64,000 nucleotides of DNA from Collinsella sp. (GCA_019419525.1 DXZU01000026.1:1-64000); one strand, 5' to 3'. Positions 22,743 through 32,382 are shown, counted from the first letter of the stretch. Notes: generated by a model not told the origin, from the letters alone. Translations and numbers: made by a program.

Positions 22743-25004
22743 ATGATGGGATCAAACGTGAGCGATACAAAGCTAAAGCCAGCAACCAAAAAGCCCGCTA
22801 CCCGTAAAGCCGCCCCGCATGCACCGGAGCTCACCAAGGACGATGTCTACCTGTTTGGCATTGGAATGTGGGAGCGCAGCTGGGAAAAGATGGGTGCGCA
22901 TCCCGACACGCAGAACCGTACGCGCGGCTGGCGCTTTTGCGTTTGGGCGCCCGACGTAAAGAGTGTCCATGTCATTGGCGAATTTAACGACTGGGATGAG
23001 GAAGCCAACCCGCTGGTGCCCGTGCATACGAGCGCTATTTGGGAAGGCTTTATTCCTGGTGCCGAGCAGGGCCAGCTTTATAAATACCTCATCGAGACCA
23101 ACGAGGGCGAAAAACTCTACAAGGCCGATCCGTATGCCTTTAAGGCCGAGTGCCCTCCGGGTACCGCCAGCGTGCTGTGGACCCTCGATGGCTACAAGTG
23201 GAACGATGCCGCGTGGCTCAAGCGCCGCGCCGGCCACAACCATATGTCGCAGCCGCTCAATATCTACGAGGTGCATATTGGCTCGTGGAAGCGCCACGGC
23301 GATGCGCCGCAGGGCGAGCCGGACGAGTACGGCAACTACCCCGGTCCCATGGACCCCTTCCCCGCGCAGCGCGGCGAGTTCTACACCTACGACGACCTGT
23401 CGGTGGAGCTCGTGGACTACGTGCGCGACATGGGCTATACGCATATCGAGGTCATGCCGCTTATGGAGCACCCCTTCGATGGCTCTTGGGGCTACCAGAC
23501 GACCGGCTACTATGCCGCCACGTCGCGCTACGGCAACCCGCAGCAGCTCATGCACTTTATCGATGCGTGCCACGAGTCTGGCATCGGCGTGATCATGGAC
23601 TGGGTGCCTGGCGGTTTTTGCGCCGACTCCCACGGCCTTGCCGCTTTTAACGGCCGCATGCTGTTTGAGCACGAGATTCACCCCAACTGGGGCACGCACA
23701 AGTTTGACTTCGCCCGCGGCGAGGTCCGCTCTTTCCTGGTCTCCAATGTGCTGTTCTGGCTCGAGAACTTCCACGTGGACGGCATTCGCATGGACGGCGT
23801 GTCCAGTATGCTGTATCTCAACTTTGGCATCGACGATCCGGGCCAAAAGAAGTTCAACAAGTACGGAACTGAGGAGGACCTGGACGCCAGCGCGTTTATC
23901 CGCCAGGTCAACTGCGCCGTGGAGGCCCACTTCCCCGACGTGATGATGATGGCCGAGGAGTCCACCGCCTGGCCGCTCGTGACCTATCCGCCACAGGACG
24001 GCGGCCTGGGCTTCCACTACAAGTGGGACATGGGCTGGATGAACGACACCCTGCACTACATGCAGACCGATTTTCCGTGGCGCCCCGGCAACCACGGGCT
24101 GCTCACGTTTTCTATCATGTACGCCTTTACCGAGAACTTCATTTGCCCGCTGAGCCACGACGAGGTCGTTCACGGCAAGTGCTCGCTGATCGGCCGCATG
24201 CCGGGCGACTGGTGGCGCCAGTTTGCCGGCCTGCGCACGCTGGCCTTCTACCAGATGACGCACCCCGGTGCCAAGCTCAACTTTATGGGCAACGAGATCG
24301 GCCAGTTTATTGAGTGGCGCTACTACGAGTCCATCCAGTGGTTCCTGACCGAGGAGTACGAGACCCACCGTCATCATCAGGCGTTTATCAAGGCGCTCAA
24401 CCACCTGTACACCGCCGAGCCCGCCCTGTATGAGCGCGGCTACACCGACGACGGCTTTACATGGATCGACGCGGACAACTCCAAGCAGTCCATCGTGAGT
24501 TTTGTGCGTCAGGGCGAGGACGTCGATGACGATCTGGTGATCCTGATTAACTTTGACCCGGCGAGCTACGAGAGCTTCCGCGTGGGCGTGCCGCGTGAGG
24601 GTGACTGGGAGGTCATCTTCGATTCCGACCGTCCTGAGTTTGGCGGCAGCGGCTATGCCGGCGAGGAGCCCTACACCTGCTCGAGCGAGCCCTATCCCTG
24701 GAACGGGCAGATGGACTCCATCGAGATTAAGGTGCCCGGTCTGGCAGGCGTGGTGCTTAAGCGCCGCGGTCCCAGCAGCTTCAAGCCGCCCGTGGTCGAG
24801 GAGCCCAAGAAGACAACGCGCAAGCGCACGTCCTCGGTGAAGCCCAAGGTCGCGGCTGCTAAGAAGGCTCCGGCTAAGGCGAAGGCTGCCAAGTCTGCCG
24901 CCAAGGCTCCGGCCAAGTCCACTGCGGCCAAGAAGACAGCCACCAAAAAGGCTGCTCCCAAGGCCAAGGCAGCTGCTGTTAAGGCTCCTGCCAAGAAAGC
25001 GTAA
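22743..25004 (+). CDS. glgB: 1,4-alpha-glucan branching enzyme with a cationic Lys/Ala-rich tail
   Basis: From ATG 22743 the protein is 753 residues (ATG 22746 and GTG 22758 are also possible; the frame is open to 22494). It has a CBM48 domain (RGWRFCVWAPDVKSVHVIGE) and the GH13 barrel with EVHIGSWKR, EVMPLMEHPFDGSWGYQTTG, nucleophile Asp in GIRMDGVSSM, acid Glu in MMAEESTAWP and LSHDEVVHGK. It adds alpha-1,6 branches to glycogen. After the usual C-terminal beta domain, about residues 680-753 form a tail KTTRKRTSSVKPKVAAAKKA and repeated AKK/APAK units, like histone H1 or the tails of actinobacterial HU proteins. Such tails are not part of GlgB catalysis. GlgA in this locus has a similar, longer tail. 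Confidence 0.93.
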   Translation: MMGSNVSDTKLKPATKKPATRKAAPHAPELTKDDVYLFGIGMWERSWEKMGAHPDTQNRTRGWRFCVWAPDVKSVHVIGEFNDWDEEANPLVPVHTSAIWEGFIPGAEQGQLYKYLIETNEGEKLYKADPYAFKAECPPGTASVLWTLDGYKWNDAAWLKRRAGHNHMSQPLNIYEVHIGSWKRHGDAPQGEPDEYGNYPGPMDPFPAQRGEFYTYDDLSVELVDYVRDMGYTHIEVMPLMEHPFDGSWGYQTTGYYAATSRYGNPQQLMHFIDACHESGIGVIMDWVPGGFCADSHGLAAFNGRMLFEHEIHPNWGTHKFDFARGEVRSFLVSNVLFWLENFHVDGIRMDGVSSMLYLNFGIDDPGQKKFNKYGTEEDLDASAFIRQVNCAVEAHFPDVMMMAEESTAWPLVTYPPQDGGLGFHYKWDMGWMNDTLHYMQTDFPWRPGNHGLLTFSIMYAFTENFICPLSHDEVVHGKCSLIGRMPGDWWRQFAGLRTLAFYQMTHPGAKLNFMGNEIGQFIEWRYYESIQWFLTEEYETHRHHQAFIKALNHLYTAEPALYERGYTDDGFTWIDADNSKQSIVSFVRQGEDVDDDLVILINFDPASYESFRVGVPREGDWEVIFDSDRPEFGGSGYAGEEPYTCSSEPYPWNGQMDSIEIKVPGLAGVVLKRRGPSSFKPPVVEEPKKTTRKRTSSVKPKVAAAKKAPAKAKAAKSAAKAPAKSTAAKKTATKKAAPKAKAAAVKAPAKKA

Positions 25005-25098
25005 CAAAGGTGTTACCACTGTAATTACCCGCCCCGCGGGGGCGTAGGATACAAGTCATAACCGTTCCGGGAGAAACATCCCCGGGGGAAAGGAACGT

Positions 25099-27525
25099 AT
25101 GAATAAGATCTTCGATAACAAGCAGGAGTTTACCGAGCTCTATCGCGATGCCGTCATGAGCATCAGTGGCAAGAGCGTCGAGGCCGCCAGCGACCTCGAT
25201 CGCTTTAACGCCCTGGCCAAGCTCGTGGCCGAGAAGGCACGCACCGTTGCCACCAAGAGCGACGCCCGTGCGGCCGCCGAGGGCAAGAAGCGCGTGTACT
25301 ACTTCTCGATCGAGTTTTTGATCGGTCGCCTGCTCGACAACTACCTGCTCAACTTTGGCGTGCGCGACATGGTCGCCGAGGCGCTCGACGACATGGGCTT
25401 CGATCTGTCCGTCATCGAGAACCAGGAGCCCGATCCGGCACTGGGCAACGGTGGCCTGGGCCGTCTGGCCGCATGCTTCCTGGATTCCATGGCAGCCGAG
25501 GGCATTGCCGGCTACGGCAACGGCATACGCTACCGTTACGGCCTGTTTAAGCAGGAGATCGTTAACGGCAGCCAGGTCGAGGCCACCGACGAGTGGCTCA
25601 CCCATGGCTATCCCTGGGAGGTCCGCCGTCAGGACAAGGCCGTGACCATCAAGTTTGGTGGCCATGTTGAGGGCTTTGAGGAGAACGGCCGCACGTTCTA
25701 CCGCACCGTGGACACGCAGGACATCCTGGCCGTCCCCTACGACATCCCCGTTGTGGGCTATGCCGGCGAGACCGTCAATAAACTGCGCGTCTGGGCCGCC
25801 GAGCCGGTCGAGGAGCACTTCGATCTGGAGGCCTTCAACCGCGGCGACTATGCCCTGGCCGACGCCGAACGCGCCGAGGCCGAGGCCATCAGCGCCATCC
25901 TCTACCCCAACGACGCCGGCGAGCACGGCCGCCTGCTGCGCCTGAAGCAGGAGTACCTGTTTGTCTCGGCCGGCATCTACAGCCTGCTCGACACCTTTGA
26001 GAAGGAGCACGGCGAGAACTGGGAGCTGCTGCCGCAGTTTGTGGCCATCCACACCAACGACACACACCCCGCCATGTGCGGACCCGAGCTCATGCGCATC
26101 CTCATCGACGAGAAGAAGCTCGAGTGGGACGACGCCTGGAACATCGTGACGCAGGTCGTGAGCTACACCAACCACACCATCCTGCCCGAGGCCCTGGAGA
26201 AGTGGCCCATCGGCATGTTCTCCAAGCTCCTCCCCCGCGTGTACCAGATCATCGACGAGATCAGCCGTCGTTGGCACGAGTCGTTCGACACCACGCAGGA
26301 GGGCTGGCAGGAGCGTCTGCGTCAGACCGCCATCCTGTGGGACGGCGAGATTCGCATGGCCAACCTGTCCGTGATCTGCAGCCACAGCGTCAACGGCGTG
26401 GCCAAGATCCACTCCGACATCATCAAGAACATCGTGCTCAAGGACTTCTATGCCCTGACGCCCGAGAAGTTCAACAACAAGACCAACGGCATCTCGCACC
26501 GTCGCTTCTTTGCCGAGGCCAACCCCACCTACGCCAAGCTCGTGACCGAGGCCATTGGCGACGGCTGGCTGAAGAACGCCTTTGAGCTGGAGAAACTCAA
26601 AGAGTTCCAGAACGATACCGGGTTCCTGAAGGCCGTGGGTGCCTCCAAGCGCGCCAACAAGGAGCGCCTTGCCGCCTACGTTAAGGCCGAGACTGGTCTG
26701 GTCATTGACCCCAACACCGTCTTCGATGTTCAGGTAAAGCGCTTCCACGCCTACAAGCGCCAGCTCATGAACATCATGAAGGTGATGGACATCTACAACC
26801 GTCGCATCGCCGATCCCAACTTCCACGTAACGCCGACGACCTTCATCTTTAGCGGCAAGGCTGCCTCGAGCTACACCTTTGCCAAGGAGACCATCCGCCT
26901 CATTAACTCCGTGGCCGACGTCATCAACAACGACCCGCGCGTCAACGAGGTCATGAAGGTCTGCTTTATCCCCAACTTCCGTGTGAGCAACGCCCAGCTC
27001 ATCTACCCTGCCGCCGAGATCTCGGAGCAGATCTCCACTGCCGGCAAGGAGGCCTCGGGCACGTCCAACATGAAGCTCATGATGAACGGCGCCATTACGC
27101 TGGGCACCCTCGACGGCGCCAACATCGAGATCGCCGACCTGGCCGGCCGCGAGAACGAGGCCATCTTTGGCCTGACCGCCCCCGAGGTCGAGCAGCTCTG
27201 GGCATCGAACAGCTACTTTGCGTGGGATACCCTCAACAACGATCGCGAGCGTCTGGGTCGCGTGATGGACGAGCTCAAGGACAACACGTTTGCCGGTCTT
27301 TCGGGCAACTTCGAGAGCATCTACAACGAGCTCATGAACAACAACGACCCCGACCTGGTCATGGCAGACTTCCGCAGCTACGTGGATGCGTGGGAGAAGC
27401 TTACGGGCAGCTATGGCGACCAGGAGACCTGGAACCGCAAGGCCCTGCTCAACACCGCCTCGAGCGGCTGGTTCTCGAGCGACCGCACCATTCGCGAGTA
27501 CCGCGACGAGATCTGGCACGCGTAA
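25099..27525 (+). CDS. glgP: Glycogen/alpha-glucan phosphorylase
   Basis: The 808-residue protein has the GT35 landmarks YYFSIEFLIGRLLDNYLLNF, DPALGNGGLGRLAACFLDSM, VKRFHAYKRQLMNIMKV and the pyridoxal-phosphate Lys region EASGTSNMKLMMNGAITLGT. Length is normal. It releases glucose-1-phosphate from non-reducing ends of glycogen. AAAGGA precedes the ATG by about 7 bases. It lies 94 bases after glgB, a gap containing a GC-rich hairpin, so breakdown and synthesis genes are in one unit. It carries no cationic tail. Confidence 0.95.
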   Translation: MNKIFDNKQEFTELYRDAVMSISGKSVEAASDLDRFNALAKLVAEKARTVATKSDARAAAEGKKRVYYFSIEFLIGRLLDNYLLNFGVRDMVAEALDDMGFDLSVIENQEPDPALGNGGLGRLAACFLDSMAAEGIAGYGNGIRYRYGLFKQEIVNGSQVEATDEWLTHGYPWEVRRQDKAVTIKFGGHVEGFEENGRTFYRTVDTQDILAVPYDIPVVGYAGETVNKLRVWAAEPVEEHFDLEAFNRGDYALADAERAEAEAISAILYPNDAGEHGRLLRLKQEYLFVSAGIYSLLDTFEKEHGENWELLPQFVAIHTNDTHPAMCGPELMRILIDEKKLEWDDAWNIVTQVVSYTNHTILPEALEKWPIGMFSKLLPRVYQIIDEISRRWHESFDTTQEGWQERLRQTAILWDGEIRMANLSVICSHSVNGVAKIHSDIIKNIVLKDFYALTPEKFNNKTNGISHRRFFAEANPTYAKLVTEAIGDGWLKNAFELEKLKEFQNDTGFLKAVGASKRANKERLAAYVKAETGLVIDPNTVFDVQVKRFHAYKRQLMNIMKVMDIYNRRIADPNFHVTPTTFIFSGKAASSYTFAKETIRLINSVADVINNDPRVNEVMKVCFIPNFRVSNAQLIYPAAEISEQISTAGKEASGTSNMKLMMNGAITLGTLDGANIEIADLAGRENEAIFGLTAPEVEQLWASNSYFAWDTLNNDRERLGRVMDELKDNTFAGLSGNFESIYNELMNNNDPDLVMADFRSYVDAWEKLTGSYGDQETWNRKALLNTASSGWFSSDRTIREYRDEIWHA

Positions 27526-27562
27526 AGGCGCTCGAGCTCCCCTATGCCAGCACGGCATTACT

Positions 27563-27593
27563 CGACGGGCGTGACGTTGCGCCGCGCCCGTCG
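27563..27593 (+). terminator. GC-rich hairpin between glgP and glgC
   Basis: CGACGGGCG (27563-27571) and CGCCCGTCG (27585-27593) form a 9-bp stem. No T-run follows, so it may stabilise the glgP 3' end or act as a weak or regulated terminator. Confidence 0.4.
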
Positions 27594-27633
27594 CAAATGG
27601 GTTTAGGAACATCGATGACAGAAGGAGAAATCG

Positions 27634-28782
27634 ATGAGTAAGAAAGAATGCATCGCGATGCTCCTCGCAGGAGGACAGGGTAGCCGATTGGGGGCACTCA
27701 CCCAAAAGATCGCTAAGCCGGCGGTTAGCTTTGGTGGCAAGTTCCGCATTATCGACTTTTCGCTCTCCAACTGCTCCAACTCGGGCATCGACACGGTGGG
27801 CGTTCTGACGCAGTATCGCCCCTACCTGCTGCATGCCTACGTGGGCTCCGGCGAGGCGTGGGATCTGGACAGCCGCGACGGCGGCGTGTCGATCCTGCCG
27901 CCGTACGAGACGCAGACCGGTGGCGCCTGGTATGCGGGCACGGCCGACGCCATTACGCAGAACCTCGACTACATCAAGGCCAACGACCCCAAGTACGTCC
28001 TGATTCTTTCGGGCGATCACCTGTATCGCATGGACTACCGCAAGATGCTCAAGACGCACATTGAGAACAACGCCGACCTCACGGTGAGCGTTATGCCCGT
28101 GCCGTGGGAGGAGGCCAGCCGCTTTGGCATCCTAACCACCGACCCCGAGGACGGCCGCATCACCAAGTTCACCGAGAAGCCCGATAAGCCCGATTCGAAT
28201 CTCGCGTCCATGGGCATCTACATCTTCTCGGCAGACGTGCTGATCGAGGCGCTCGAGGAAGACGCTCTGGACCAGCGCTCGAGCCACGACTTTGGCAAGG
28301 ACATCATCCCCAAGCTGCTCGGCGAGGGCAAGCGCCTGTACAGCTACGAGTTCCACGGCTTTTGGAAGGACGTCGGCACCATCGCCAGCTTCCACGAGAC
28401 CTCGATGGACCTGCTGGGCAACAACCCCGAGTTCGATCTGTTCGACAAGCACTTCCCCATCATGTCCAACATCACCACGCGTCCGCCGCACTACATTGGC
28501 CCGGACGGCCGCCTGGACGACTGCCTGGTCTCCAACGGCTGCAAGATCTACGGCACCGCGCGCCACTCGATCCTTTCGACCGATGTCATCATCGAGGAGC
28601 GCGCTGTGGTCGAGGACTCCGTGCTGCTGCCGGGTGCGCACGTTAAGAGCGGTGCGCACATCTGCCGCGCTATTTTGGGCGAGAACTCCACGGTCGAAGA
28701 GGGCGTGAAGCTCGGCTCTGTCGATACCACCAAGGATACGGCCGTCGTTGGAAATGACGTCGTTATCGGGAAGGGGGAATGA
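27634..28782 (+). CDS. glgC: Glucose-1-phosphate adenylyltransferase, catalytic subunit
   Basis: The 382-residue protein has [20 protein letters not shown] at the nucleotide site, [43 protein letters not shown] and the C-terminal beta-helix ([18 protein letters not shown]). It forms ADP-glucose from ATP and glucose-1-phosphate, the committed step of glycogen synthesis. AGAAGGAGAAATCG precedes the ATG. The next gene encodes the GlgD subunit, starting 4 bases after the stop. Confidence 0.95.
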   Translation: MSKKECIAMLLAGGQGSRLGALTQKIAKPAVSFGGKFRIIDFSLSNCSNSGIDTVGVLTQYRPYLLHAYVGSGEAWDLDSRDGGVSILPPYETQTGGAWYAGTADAITQNLDYIKANDPKYVLILSGDHLYRMDYRKMLKTHIENNADLTVSVMPVPWEEASRFGILTTDPEDGRITKFTEKPDKPDSNLASMGIYIFSADVLIEALEEDALDQRSSHDFGKDIIPKLLGEGKRLYSYEFHGFWKDVGTIASFHETSMDLLGNNPEFDLFDKHFPIMSNITTRPPHYIGPDGRLDDCLVSNGCKIYGTARHSILSTDVIIEERAVVEDSVLLPGAHVKSGAHICRAILGENSTVEEGVKLGSVDTTKDTAVVGNDVVIGKGE

Positions 28783-28786
28783 TCCG

Positions 28787-29914
28787 ATGATCAATCGCAA
28801 GGCCATCGGTTATATCACCGCTAACTACTCTTCGACCTACGGCAGCGTGCTGCTCAAGGACCGCCCCATCGCGTCCGTTCCGTTTTTGGGCCGCTACCGC
28901 CTGATCGACTTCCCGCTGTCCAACATGATGAATGCCGGCATTAAGACCGTCGGCGTCGTCATGCCGGGCAACTACCGCTCGCTGATCGACCACGTGGGCT
29001 CGGGTAAGGACTGGGGCCTGGACCGCAAGAAGGGCGGCCTGTTCATGGTGCCCGGCAACGCGTATGGCACCACCAAGGGCGGCATGCGCTTCCTGCTGCG
29101 CGACATTATCTCCAACAAGACGCTGTTCCAGCGCTCGGACAAGCCCTATGTTGTGATGATGGGCACCAACATCATCTTTAACATGGACCTCAACACCATC
29201 ATCGATGCGCACGAGAACTCCGGTGCACAGATGACCGTGGTGTACTGCAAGGCCACGCGCAACGTCGATGACGAGACCAAGCTCGACATTAACGAGAACG
29301 GCCGCCTGACGGGCGTGAGCGCCGGCGTCGTGTACGGCGACAACGCCTCCATGGACTGCTGCATCGTCAACCGCGAGACGCTGCTCGAGATCATCGACCA
29401 CTACCAGGCCGCCGACTATCTGGACCTGCTCGAGGCACTCCAGGGCGACTTTGGCAACATCGACGTGTGCAGCTACGAGTACAAGGGCGAGGTCGTGGGC
29501 GTGTTTAGCGAGAAGTCGCTGTATCGCCGCAGCATGGACCTGCTCGACCAGACCGTGGCCGACCATCTCTTCGATCCCGAGCGCCCGATCCTGACCAAGG
29601 CTCACGACGTGCCGCCTTCGCGCTATGCGACCGGCAGCCACGCGTGCAACTCGATCATCTCGGCTGGCTGCATCATCAAGGGCACCGTGCGCAACTCGAT
29701 CCTGTCGCGCGGCGTCGTGGTCGAGGAAGGCGCCTCGGTGACCAACTCGATCATCAACCAGAGCTGCATCATCAAGAGCGGCGCCCGTGTTGAGAACGCC
29801 ATCCTGGACAAGAACAACGTGGTCCCCACCAACACCGAGCTTCGCGGCACGCCCGAGAACATCCTGGTGCTGGGCAAGGCTCCGTTAACTTCCGATACCA
29901 CCATCGTACGTTAA
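28787..29914 (+). CDS. glgD: Glucose-1-phosphate adenylyltransferase, GlgD (regulatory) subunit
   Basis: The 375-residue protein from ATG 28787 (AAGGGGGAAT upstream; an ATG at 28748 in the glgC end is rejected) begins NRKAIGYITANYSSTYGSVL. The catalytic GGxGxRL loop of GlgC is replaced by a YSSTYGS-type loop, while VPFLGRYRLIDFPLSNMMNA and the beta-helix are retained. This is the GlgD pattern known from Bacillus, Clostridium and relatives, where GlgD stimulates GlgC but is poorly active alone. Its presence in an actinobacterium fits Coriobacteriia. Confidence 0.92.
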   Translation: MINRKAIGYITANYSSTYGSVLLKDRPIASVPFLGRYRLIDFPLSNMMNAGIKTVGVVMPGNYRSLIDHVGSGKDWGLDRKKGGLFMVPGNAYGTTKGGMRFLLRDIISNKTLFQRSDKPYVVMMGTNIIFNMDLNTIIDAHENSGAQMTVVYCKATRNVDDETKLDINENGRLTGVSAGVVYGDNASMDCCIVNRETLLEIIDHYQAADYLDLLEALQGDFGNIDVCSYEYKGEVVGVFSEKSLYRRSMDLLDQTVADHLFDPERPILTKAHDVPPSRYATGSHACNSIISAGCIIKGTVRNSILSRGVVVEEGASVTNSIINQSCIIKSGARVENAILDKNNVVPTNTELRGTPENILVLGKAPLTSDTTIVR

Positions 29915-29946
29915 CGTTGGCACCGCAACATCGCTCGTAACATGTA

Positions 29947-29980
29947 GAATAGCCGCCCGGTTAGCGCCAGGCGGCTATTC
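29947..29980 (+). terminator. Hairpin after glgD
   Basis: GAATAGCCGCC and GGCGGCTATTC form an 11-bp perfect stem with a 12-base loop, 33 bases after glgD and 25 before the glgA start. It lacks a T-run; partial termination is likely, lowering glgA relative to glgCD. Confidence 0.55.
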
Positions 29981-30004
29981 TCGAATTGCAACATGGGAGA
30001 CAAT

Positions 30005-32287
30005 ATGGCTGATTCCAGCAAAAAGATGCAGATCGTGTTTGCCTCGGCCGAGTGCGCGCCGTTTGTGAAGACCGGTGGCCTGGGCGACGTAGCGGGCTCG
30101 CTGCCTGCGGCGCTTGTGCGCGCCGGCGCCGAAGTCATCGTGATGGTGCCCAAGTACGCCACCATCAAGGACGAGTACAAGGCGCAGATGGAGCACTTCT
30201 CCGACTTTTACGTGAGCCTGGGCTGGCGCAATGAGTACTGCGGGCTCGAGAAGCTCGAGCACGACGGCGTCACCTATATGTTCATCGACAACGAGCGCTA
30301 CTTTGCGCGCGACTATCCGTATGGCTTCTTTGACGACGGCGAGCGTTTTGCGTTCTTCTCCAAGGCCATCACCGAGAGCCTGCAGCACCTGCCGGCCGGC
30401 TTTGAGTGCGACATCCTGCACTGCAACGACTGGCAGACGGCACTGGCGCCCGTGTTTTTGCGCGAGTTCTACCAGGGCCTGCCGCTGTATGACCGCGTCA
30501 AGACCGTGTTCTCGATCCACAACGTGGCGTTCCAGGGCCAGTTTAGCGATACCGTGATGGAGGACATCCTGGGTGTGGCGCACATTCCGGCCGCCGCTTC
30601 GCAGCTGCGTTGCGACGCCTGCAGCATCAACTACATGCTGGGCGCCCTACGTTATGCCGACGCCATCACTACGGTGAGCCCCACCTATGCCAACGAGATC
30701 CAGACGCCCGAGTTTGGCGAGGGTCTGGATGGCGTGCTGCGCGAGCGTTCGTACGCGCTGCAGGGCATTTTGAATGGCATCGACGTCGCGGGCTTTGACC
30801 CGGCGACCGACAAGCGCATTGCCGCAAACTACACGGTTGATGACCGTTCCGGCAAGGCCGTGTGCAAGGCCAAGCTTCAGGAAGAGCTGGGGCTCGAGGT
30901 TCGCGACGACCGCCCGCTCATGGTGATGGTCACGCGTCTGACACGCCAGAAGGGCATGGACCTGGTCATGTACGCGCTCGACCGCATCCTGGCCGGCGGT
31001 GTGCAGGTGGCGGTGCTGGGCACCGGCGACCGCGACTACGAGGACGGCCTGCGATATTTCCAGGACAAGTACCCCGGCACCATGGCCGCACGCATCGAGT
31101 TCGATCCGGCGCTGTCGCAGCGCATGTACGCCGCCGCCGACATGTTCCTGATGCCTTCGAAGTTTGAGCCCTGCGGCCTGTCGCAGATCATCGCCATGCG
31201 CTACGGTACCCTGCCCATCGTGCGCGAGACCGGCGGCCTGAAGGACACCGTGATCCCGTACAACGAGTTTACCGGCGAGGGCACGGGCTTCTCGTTTAGT
31301 AACTTTAACGGCGACGAGATGGGCGACGCCGTGTTCCGCGCGGCACGCCTGTTCTGGGACAACCGCGAGGCCTGGGATCAGCTGGTCACGCAGGCCATGA
31401 GCCAGGACTTTAGCTGGACGCGCTCGGCCGATAAGTATCTGGACCTGTACTTCTTTATGCATCCGGAGATTGAGAGGCCGGCGGCAGTTGTCGACGAGCC
31501 TAAAGCTGTTGCTGAGCCGGAGTCCAAGGCCGAGGAGAAGCCGGTTGAAGCTGAGCCCGCAAAGGCCGAGCCTGAGGTGAAGGCTGAGGTTGCTCCTGAG
31601 GCAAAGGCTGAGGTCAAGCCCGCTGCAAAGCCCGCAGCTAAGAAGACCACGACCCGCAAGACGACCACTAAGAAGGTTACGACGACCAAGTCTGCCGCGA
31701 CTAAAACAACGGCTGCCAAGGCAACGACCACGCGCAAGCGCACGACCGCCGCTGCCAAGAAGGCCGCCGAAGCCGAGGCTGCTCCCGAGGTAAAGGCCGA
31801 GGTCGCTAAGGCCAAGCCGGCCACCAAGGCTCCGGCAAAGACTGCTGCCAAGAAGACAACGGCAGCCAAGAAGACCACGGCAACGAAGTTGACGACCACG
31901 AAGGCCGCCACGACCAAGTCAGCCGCAAAGCCGGCAGCCAAGGTCGAGGAGACGCCTGCAGAGTCCAAGGCGGAGGTAACCGTCGAGACCAAGCCCGCCG
32001 CCAAGACCACCACGCGAAAGCGCACGACGACGGGCAAGAAGACCACGGCAAAGACCACGACTCCCAAGGCAGAGACTAAGCCAGCTGCTGCCAAAGAGGA
32101 GCCCAAGGCCGAGGTAAAGACTAAGCCGGCGCCGAAGGCCGCTGAGGTCAAGGCCGCACCGAAGGCAGAGACTAAGCCCGAGCCTGCCAAGGAGACCCCG
32201 GTCTCCCCCGCCGCTCCGGCAGAGAAAAAGGCCCCGTCCAAGAAGACGTCCGTCCGCAAGGCAACGGCCACCCGCAAGCGCCGCTAG
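30005..32287 (+). CDS. glgA: Glycogen synthase with a ~270-residue histone-H1-like cationic tail
   Basis: ATG 30005 has GGGAG 6 bases upstream (ATG 29993 is also in frame). Residues 1 to about 490 are a complete GT5 glycogen synthase: FVKTGGLGDVAGSLPAAL for ADP-glucose, DILHCNDWQTAL, VFSIHNVAFQGQF, VTRLTRQKGMDLVMYALDR and SKFEPCGLSQIIAMRYGTLP. Normal bacterial GlgA is about 480 residues. From about 495 to 760 comes a low-complexity region that is first acidic and Pro/Ala-rich (EPESKAEEKPVEAEPAKAEP), then strongly basic with KTTTRKTTTKK, TTRKRTT and AAKK units, and ends in ATRKRR. Such tails bind DNA, RNA or polyphosphate in H1-like proteins; here the ligand is unknown. A terminator follows directly. 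Confidence 0.93.
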   Translation: MADSSKKMQIVFASAECAPFVKTGGLGDVAGSLPAALVRAGAEVIVMVPKYATIKDEYKAQMEHFSDFYVSLGWRNEYCGLEKLEHDGVTYMFIDNERYFARDYPYGFFDDGERFAFFSKAITESLQHLPAGFECDILHCNDWQTALAPVFLREFYQGLPLYDRVKTVFSIHNVAFQGQFSDTVMEDILGVAHIPAAASQLRCDACSINYMLGALRYADAITTVSPTYANEIQTPEFGEGLDGVLRERSYALQGILNGIDVAGFDPATDKRIAANYTVDDRSGKAVCKAKLQEELGLEVRDDRPLMVMVTRLTRQKGMDLVMYALDRILAGGVQVAVLGTGDRDYEDGLRYFQDKYPGTMAARIEFDPALSQRMYAAADMFLMPSKFEPCGLSQIIAMRYGTLPIVRETGGLKDTVIPYNEFTGEGTGFSFSNFNGDEMGDAVFRAARLFWDNREAWDQLVTQAMSQDFSWTRSADKYLDLYFFMHPEIERPAAVVDEPKAVAEPESKAEEKPVEAEPAKAEPEVKAEVAPEAKAEVKPAAKPAAKKTTTRKTTTKKVTTTKSAATKTTAAKATTTRKRTTAAAKKAAEAEAAPEVKAEVAKAKPATKAPAKTAAKKTTAAKKTTATKLTTTKAATTKSAAKPAAKVEETPAESKAEVTVETKPAAKTTTRKRTTTGKKTTAKTTTPKAETKPAAAKEEPKAEVKTKPAPKAAEVKAAPKAETKPEPAKETPVSPAAPAEKKAPSKKTSVRKATATRKRR

Positions 32288-32323
32288 CCCACAGACGATC
32301 CAAAACCTAATCAAACCCTATGC

Positions 32324-32350
32324 AAGGGGCGCTCCAACCGGGCGCCCCTT
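32324..32350 (+). terminator. Rho-independent terminator after glgA
   Basis: AAGGGGCGC and GCGCCCCTT form a 9-bp stem around nine bases, followed by CTCTGT. It closes the glg transcript. Confidence 0.75.
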
Positions 32351-32362
32351 CTCTGTAGGTAG

Positions 32363-32382
32363 TTGGTAAAACGATTTTCTAG
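32363..32382. promoter_or_regulatory. LacI-type operator-like site before the GH13-GH77 gene
   Basis: TTGGTAAAACGATTTTCTAG is a near-palindrome sharing TGGTAAAACG with the sites before glgB. A second TGGTAAAC lies at 32399. The 123 bases from here to the start codon hold nothing else identifiable. Confidence 0.5.

Noticed and set aside
22773..25019. Long minus-strand open frame across glgB
   Set aside because: Antisense shadow of glgB, including its Ala/Lys tail, which reads as Leu/Gly-rich on the other strand.
24979..28059. Very long minus-strand open frame (1026 codons) across glgP and glgC
   Set aside because: It is antisense to two clear enzymes; in GC-rich DNA the complementary frame lacks stops. 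Composition is abnormal (Val/Ala/His/Leu-rich) and there are no motifs.
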